Shown here: piece after piece, positions 60,339 to 64,000 of the stretch
Position numbering within the stretch: the first letter of the stretch is position 1
How the letters are laid out: the number at the start of each line of letters is the position of its first letter
NCBI RefSeq assembly: GCF_025567345.1
Contig: NZ_JAOQJS010000005.1
Location: 186,001-250,000, forward strand
DNA: 64,000 nt
Reading direction: 5' to 3'
Source: Coprococcus ammoniilyticus
Lineage (GTDB): Bacteria > Bacillota > Clostridia > Lachnospirales > Lachnospiraceae
Notes under the pieces: generated by a model
What the model saw: only the letters and a program-made list of their open reading frames with translations
Database searches by the model: none
What the model was told of the DNA's origin: nothing
Program-made: the position numbers and the translations under genes

Positions 60339-60485
60339 CTATAACCATCATCCTTTCCTGTTTTCTCAATTTTGCAATCTTGCACTCATCAAGTTCAAAA
60401 TTATATTCTTATTATTTTCATATACTACACATGTTACTATTAGCATTCGCATAAAACAATGGTTCAATTATAAAAGAATTATAAA

Positions 60486-60720
60486 AAGCGGCATTCTTGC
60501 AAAAGCATTTCCGTATAACCAGCTATTCACTATAATATAACATCAGCGAGGATTTCGTTATGACATGCACATTGCCAGTAAATGCGAGTGCTTGTATGAG
60601 CCGAAGGCGAGTTGCACAGGAGCATTTACGAATCAGGCATGTGCATGGAATAGAAACCACAGCGAGTTATATATAGTGAGTAGCTGATTATACAGAAATG
60701 TCTCTGCAAGAATGACGCTT
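60486..60720 (+). repeat. Giant hairpin with conserved head (copy E3)
   Basis: Arms of about 70 nt (AAGCGGCATTCTTGCA... and ...TGCAAGAATGACGCTT) pair with about ten mismatches. The head at 60551-60658 is shared with E1, E2 and E4, with the GCCC-AAA-GGGC tip shortened to GCC-GAA-GGC. It lies upstream of the hydrolase gene, in the 390-bp gap before the 34-residue gene; the rest of that gap (60339-60485) is A/T-rich with nothing clear. Confidence 0.83.
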
Positions 60721-60727
60721 CCAGATT

Positions 60728-60832
60728 CTATTCTTCCATGTATTCAATATAATCTGTTTCATCCGCAAAAAGCTGGTATCTTCCATCTACATATCCCATA
60801 TAACCTTCCGTTACAAAATATCCTTTTATCAT
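60728..60832 (-). CDS. 34-residue small protein
   Basis: An open frame MIKGYFVTEGYMGYVDGRYQ, then LFADETDYIEYMEE and TAG. It has a good ribosome site (AGGAGA, 8 nt before the ATG) and strongly protein-like composition, with tyrosine and glycine turns (GYFVTEGYMGYVDGRY). It is too short for usual gene finders. I believe similar mini-proteins occur in related clostridia, but cannot verify that here. It lies between metF and the giant hairpin. Function unknown. Confidence 0.7.
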   Translation of the reverse strand: MIKGYFVTEGYMGYVDGRYQLFADETDYIEYMEE

Positions 60833-60964
60833 AATTCCGATCTCCTGTACATTTGTTCTGTCCTATAAAGTTCCGATTTTCTTTGAATTTCCTGTATTTT
60901 TATACAGTCAACCCGTTTATGGCTTTATATTACAGTTTTATATGCACAAAAAATCGTACATCTT

Positions 60965-61834
60965 TTAAACCAGCAAAATATCAGACAGATTTGCCTGAAT
61001 TCCTGCTGCCACCTCCGGCTTGTTCATGGAATATACATGAATGTGCTTTACGCCATTTGCCAGAAGATCTATGATCTGATCAGTCGCATAAGCAATACCT
61101 GCCTGCTTCATTGCAGCTTCGGTATCTCCAAACCGGTCAACAATATTCTTGAAACGTTCTGGCACATTGCAGCCGGATAATTTGACGGCATTTTTCACCT
61201 GAACCCGCTTCGTGATCGGCATGATTCCCGGAATCACCGGCACAGCAATCCCTGCTTCTCTGATACGATACATGAAATTAAAGAAAATATTGTTATCAAA
61301 AAACATCTGTGTAGTCAGATATTCACATCCCGCTTCCACTTTCTTTTTCAGGTTTGCAATATCATCCTGCTTGTTTGCAGAATCCGGATGAACCTCCGGA
61401 TAACAAGCTCCGCCCACACAGAAGTCTCCGCTCTCTTTTATTAATTTTACCAGCTCCGATGCGTGAGCAAAATCAGTAAATACCTGTCCATCATAATTCT
61501 TTGGAATATCCCCACGAAGTGCCAGGATATTTTCAATCCCTGCATTTTTCATTTCAGAAAGTGCTGTCCGGATGCTGTCTTTATTTGCGCATACACAGGT
61601 CAGATGCGCAATCGTCGGAACTCCGTATTTTTCTTGAATCTCATTTGCAAGCTTGATCGTATGTCCTTTTGTGCTGCCACCCGCTCCATATGTAACACTC
61701 ATATAACTCGGCCGTAATGCCGCAATTCCAAGTGCCGCAGCTTCCACACTTGCAAAATCTGTATCCTTCTTCGGTGGAAAAACCTCAAATGACAATGTTG
61801 CTTTCTCCTGCCCTATAATATCTCTTATCTTCAT
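60965..61834 (-). CDS. metF: 5,10-Methylenetetrahydrofolate reductase
   Basis: A 289-residue TIM-barrel flavoprotein: SFEVFPPKKDTDF at the start, SVTYGAGGSTKGHT, IAHLTCVCANKDSI, NILALRGDIPKN and QMFFDNNIFFNFMYRIREAGI with VPVIPGIMP. It reduces methylene-THF to methyl-THF for methionine synthesis. The start at 61834 follows GACAGGAGGAAATAC. A good promoter lies about 90-115 bp upstream. No SAM riboswitch was recognised in the 80-nt leader. Confidence 0.93.
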   Translation of the reverse strand: MKIRDIIGQEKATLSFEVFPPKKDTDFASVEAAALGIAALRPSYMSVTYGAGGSTKGHTIKLANEIQEKYGVPTIAHLTCVCANKDSIRTALSEMKNAGIENILALRGDIPKNYDGQVFTDFAHASELVKLIKESGDFCVGGACYPEVHPDSANKQDDIANLKKKVEAGCEYLTTQMFFDNNIFFNFMYRIREAGIAVPVIPGIMPITKRVQVKNAVKLSGCNVPERFKNIVDRFGDTEAAMKQAGIAYATDQIIDLLANGVKHIHVYSMNKPEVAAGIQANLSDILLV

Positions 61835-61847
61835 GTATTTCCTCCTG

Positions 61848-61904
61848 TCATTTCATCTTTTTTGTATATCTGCAGTTGGGATAATTCGTGCATCCCAGAG
61901 AATT
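61848..61904 (-). pseudogene. Remnant of a topoisomerase-type zinc finger in the metF leader
   Basis: In one minus-strand frame the leader encodes ENSLGCTNYPNCRYTKKMK followed by TGA. GC-x-NYP-x-C-x-YT is the end of the C4 zinc finger found in topoisomerase I and some helicase or nuclease tails. A TGA just upstream in frame separates it from any start, so only the last 19 codons of a lost gene seem to remain. Confidence 0.5.
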
Positions 61905-61919
61905 TTCTCATCCTTTTTC

Positions 61920-61948
61920 ATTATATAAATTCTACGGTAATATGACAA
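61920..61948 (-). promoter_or_regulatory. Promoter of metF
   Basis: On the minus strand TTGTCA (61943-61948) and TATAAT (61920-61925) are exactly 17 bp apart. Confidence 0.75.
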
Positions 61949-62063
61949 TAACAACATTCTTTTCTGCCACACCATGAAAACTTTTGAAAAGTCTGCTGGC
62001 GTAATCCCACATTTTCCTGTATAGTATATGGGTATGTAATTTGTTTGGAGGAGTTATCAAAAG

Positions 62064-63386
62064 ATGAAAAAACGTGAATCATTTAACAACAAATGGGGAT
62101 TTGTCCTCGCCTGTATCGGCTCAGCGGTCGGCATGGGTAATATCTGGATGTTCCCAACCAGAGTATCCCTCTATGGCGGAGGCTCTTATCTGATCCCTTA
62201 CTTCATATTCGTTATCCTGATCGGATTCACCGGTGTTATCGGCGAAATGAGTTTCGGCCGTGCTACGAAATCCGGTCCGGTCGACGCTTTTGGCTATGCC
62301 TGTGGAACAAAGGGCAAACGAAAGCTTGGCGAAATCCTTGGATTTATACCGGTACTTGGCGCGCTTGCCATGGCAATCGGCTATACTGTCGTAATGGGCT
62401 GGATCTTAAAATATATGATCGGTGCATTTACCGGTTCAACACTTGCACCGGAAAATGTGGAATCCTTTGGTGCCGCATTTGGCTCAACCGCTTCTGCATT
62501 CGGCAATAACCTATGGCAGATCATTGCACTCGCTGTCGGCATTATCATTCTGATGTTTGGTATCGGAAACGGAATCGAAAAGGCAAATAAGATCCTGATG
62601 CCTCTGTTCTTTATCCTGTTTATCATTCTTGCGATCTATACCGCCTGCCAGCCGGGTGCTGCCGAAGGATATAAATATATCTTCCGGATCGAGCCAAAGG
62701 TTCTCGCCGATCCAAAGACATGGATCTACGCACTTGGTCAGGCATTTTTCTCCCTGTCTGTTGCAGGAAATGGGACACTGATCTATGGCTCTTATCTGCC
62801 GGACGAAGAAAATATACCGGAAGCTGCCGGACAGGTTGCTTTATTTGATACGATTGCTGCATTACTTGCCGCCCTCGTTATCATTCCGGTTATGGCAACG
62901 ACCGGTGCACAGTTAGACCAGGGTGGTCCCGGACTTATGTTCATCTATCTGCCTGCCCTGTTCAAATCTATGCCGGGAGGACATATCATCGCCATGATCT
63001 TCTTCGTTGCAGTATTCTTTGCAGGCTTGTCCTCATTGATCAATCTATACGAAGCTCCGATCGCAACGATTCAGGAAAAGCTTGGATTAAATCGTAAATT
63101 ATCCTGTGGTGTGATCGCAGGAATCGGCGTGATCGTATCCATCTGTATTCAGGGAATCGTATCCGGCTGGATGGATGTTCTGTCCATCTATATCTGCCCG
63201 CTTGGTGCAGGACTTGCCGGAATCATGTTTTTCTGGGTATGCGGTAAGAAATATGTAGAGGAGCAGGTAAACCTTGGACGTGAAAAGAAGTTCACAGACA
63301 AATTCCTGCCAATCTGTAAATATGTCTATTGCCCTATCTGCATTCTGGTTTTAATACTTGGAATCGCATTAGGCGGAATCGGCTAA
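62064..63386 (+). CDS. Sodium-dependent transporter, NSS (SNF) family
   Basis: A 440-residue membrane protein with about eleven helices. The first helix holds the sodium and substrate signature ACIGSAVGMGNIWMFP, and later GQAFFSLSVAGNGTLIYGSY matches the unwound sixth helix of the neurotransmitter:sodium symporter family (Tyt1/MhsT type). It imports an amino acid with sodium; which one is not clear. GGAGGAGTTATCAAAAG precedes the ATG. It is divergent from metF. Confidence 0.9.
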   Translation: MKKRESFNNKWGFVLACIGSAVGMGNIWMFPTRVSLYGGGSYLIPYFIFVILIGFTGVIGEMSFGRATKSGPVDAFGYACGTKGKRKLGEILGFIPVLGALAMAIGYTVVMGWILKYMIGAFTGSTLAPENVESFGAAFGSTASAFGNNLWQIIALAVGIIILMFGIGNGIEKANKILMPLFFILFIILAIYTACQPGAAEGYKYIFRIEPKVLADPKTWIYALGQAFFSLSVAGNGTLIYGSYLPDEENIPEAAGQVALFDTIAALLAALVIIPVMATTGAQLDQGGPGLMFIYLPALFKSMPGGHIIAMIFFVAVFFAGLSSLINLYEAPIATIQEKLGLNRKLSCGVIAGIGVIVSICIQGIVSGWMDVLSIYICPLGAGLAGIMFFWVCGKKYVEEQVNLGREKKFTDKFLPICKYVYCPICILVLILGIALGGIG

Positions 63387-63395
63387 AACAGGGAT

Positions 63396-63625
63396 AATGC
63401 GAGATTCAGATACTTCTATTTACAACAATACCCCTATTGAATAACACACTACGATTTCTGTTCGATGCACATGCCTGATTCGTAAATGCTCCTGTGCAAA
63501 CTCGCCCTTTGGGCTCAAACATGCACCCGCATTTACTGGCAATGTGCATTCTCACAACGAAATCTCGTTCATGTTATATCAATAGGGGTATTATTGTAAA
63601 TATAAAATACTTGAATCTCGGCATT
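63396..63625 (-). repeat. Giant hairpin with conserved head (copy E4)
   Basis: Arms of about 65 nt (GAGATTCA...CAATACCCCTATTGA and TCAATAGGGGTATT...TTGAATCTC) carry the head at 63453-63563, read on the minus strand. This copy is closest to the apparent consensus: ATGCACAT-T-GCC, GTAAATGC, GTGCA, GCCC-AAA-GGGC, then the complements. It fills the space between convergent genes and ends within the stop codon of the 96-residue gene. Confidence 0.85.
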
Positions 63626-63914
63626 ACTCCTCGTCATTAGGAATGCCATTTGCCAGGTATTCATTCCACTTGGCGTTGTTACGCTCCAGTTCTTTTTTCT
63701 GCATGATGCGGTTGCGGTCTGTAAGGATCGCGAGCATCTCATCTACGATCTCCTCCATGGGAAGTGTCTGATAATGTGACAAATAGCCGATCATACGACC
63801 GGCTGTAAAATCTGTATTCAGATTCTGTGTTATAACCTCGCAGAATTCCACCGGATAGCCCCGGTCAAGCATCATCTGATATAGGTTTTTACTTGCTTCT
63901 GATCTTGGTTTCAA
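63624..63914 (-). CDS. Conserved-looking 96-residue protein, unknown function
   Basis: A helical, acidic protein: ASKNLYQMMLDRGYPVEFCE, TDFTAGRMIGYLSHYQTLPM, then EEIVDEMLAILTDRNRIMQKK and a charged tail. It starts with TTG at 63914, preceded by AGGTGA at good spacing; no ATG is available upstream in frame. No domain recognised. The 86 bp to the right edge have open minus-strand frames that end before this gene, but they are too short to judge. Confidence 0.68.
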   Translation of the reverse strand: MKPRSEASKNLYQMMLDRGYPVEFCEVITQNLNTDFTAGRMIGYLSHYQTLPMEEIVDEMLAILTDRNRIMQKKELERNNAKWNEYLANGIPNDEE

Positions 63915-64000
63915 TTATGATCACCTGACTATTCTTTCGATATATATCTGCATATCCAATTATGCATCCAAACGGTTCGCTGATCGTCCGATCTGCTCTC

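Noticed and set aside
61835..61920. SAM riboswitch upstream of metF
   Set aside because: The leader is only about 80 nt, has no S-box core or terminator, and part of it reads as a zinc-finger coding remnant.
42485..63563. CRISPR array or tandem repeat array
   Set aside because: The four repeated heads are 3-11 kb apart, differ in sequence and lie in separate intergenic regions on both strands; there are no spacers or cas genes.
256..63625. IS or MITE with terminal inverted repeats and target duplications
   Set aside because: The inverted arms differ completely between copies, no common ends or target duplications were found, and no IS transposase is in the window. A mobile origin stays possible but not as a standard MITE.
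63915..64000. C-terminal end of another minus-strand gene at the right edge
   Set aside because: Three frames are open for 12-30 codons and none shows a motif, so a gene cannot be told from chance.

Overview
The window looks like a chromosome segment of a gut anaerobe of the Lachnospiraceae (Coprococcus/Roseburia/Lachnospira-like Firmicutes). The basis is moderate-to-low GC, strong AGGAGG ribosome sites and the gene set: class I hybrid cluster protein, ABC-based maltodextrin and raffinose use, YesM/YesN regulation, a bile-salt-hydrolase family enzyme and an Rpn/PD-(D/E)XK nuclease gene. I cannot name the species. No rRNA, tRNA, CRISPR array, phage or classical IS transposase was recognised.

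Layout. 0-14.7 kb: a DMT exporter, a rhodanese-TtcA tRNA thiolase, an ABC-efflux operon (about 4.5 kb) that has split an old tcdA-ttcA operon, a BspA-like leucine-rich-repeat surface protein, an Rpn nuclease gene between duplicated terminators, a small EamA protein, a MATE pump behind an attenuator-like leader, a nitroreductase and ddh. 14.8-29.2 kb: a maltodextrin locus with maa, a solute-binding lipoprotein, malG/malF/malE, a YesM/YesN two-component pair, a malQ-glgP fused reading frame and a divergent AraC regulator. 29.2-38.7 kb: defence transporters, namely an ABC-2 module divergent from a PadR regulator and a complete BceRS-BceAB module. 38.9-42.3 kb: hcp, a zinc-ribbon membrane protein and a DUF2798 protein behind a leader with a terminator. 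42.7-51.6 kb: a raffinose/sucrose locus (importer, GH36 alpha-galactosidase, sucrose-phosphorylase-like GH13, a P-loop kinase and an AraC regulator). 51.7-64 kb: membrane and small proteins, a copper-type HMA protein with a CsoR-like operator, a LytTR regulator, MutY, an AbiE-type toxin-antitoxin pair, a phosphoesterase, a choloylglycine hydrolase, metF, an NSS transporter and several small conserved proteins.

How the parts work together. Maltodextrins enter through MalEFG and are cut by MalQ and GlgP to glucose-1-phosphate. Raffinose-type sugars enter through MsmEFG, are split by the alpha-galactosidase, and the sucrose is phosphorolysed to glucose-1-phosphate and fructose. Both routes save ATP. 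The efflux and Bce modules fit life among peptide antibiotics, and the hydrolase fits a bile-rich habitat.

The most striking signal is a family of giant intergenic hairpins. Four copies (about 42.4, 53.5, 60.5 and 63.4 kb) share a conserved head of about 110 nt carried on long stems whose sequences differ at each locus. Inside the head, helix after helix changes sequence between copies while staying base paired, with the same unpaired motifs. Two further long hairpins (0.3 and 13.6 kb) look like a second, possibly related, type. I know of no name for this element.
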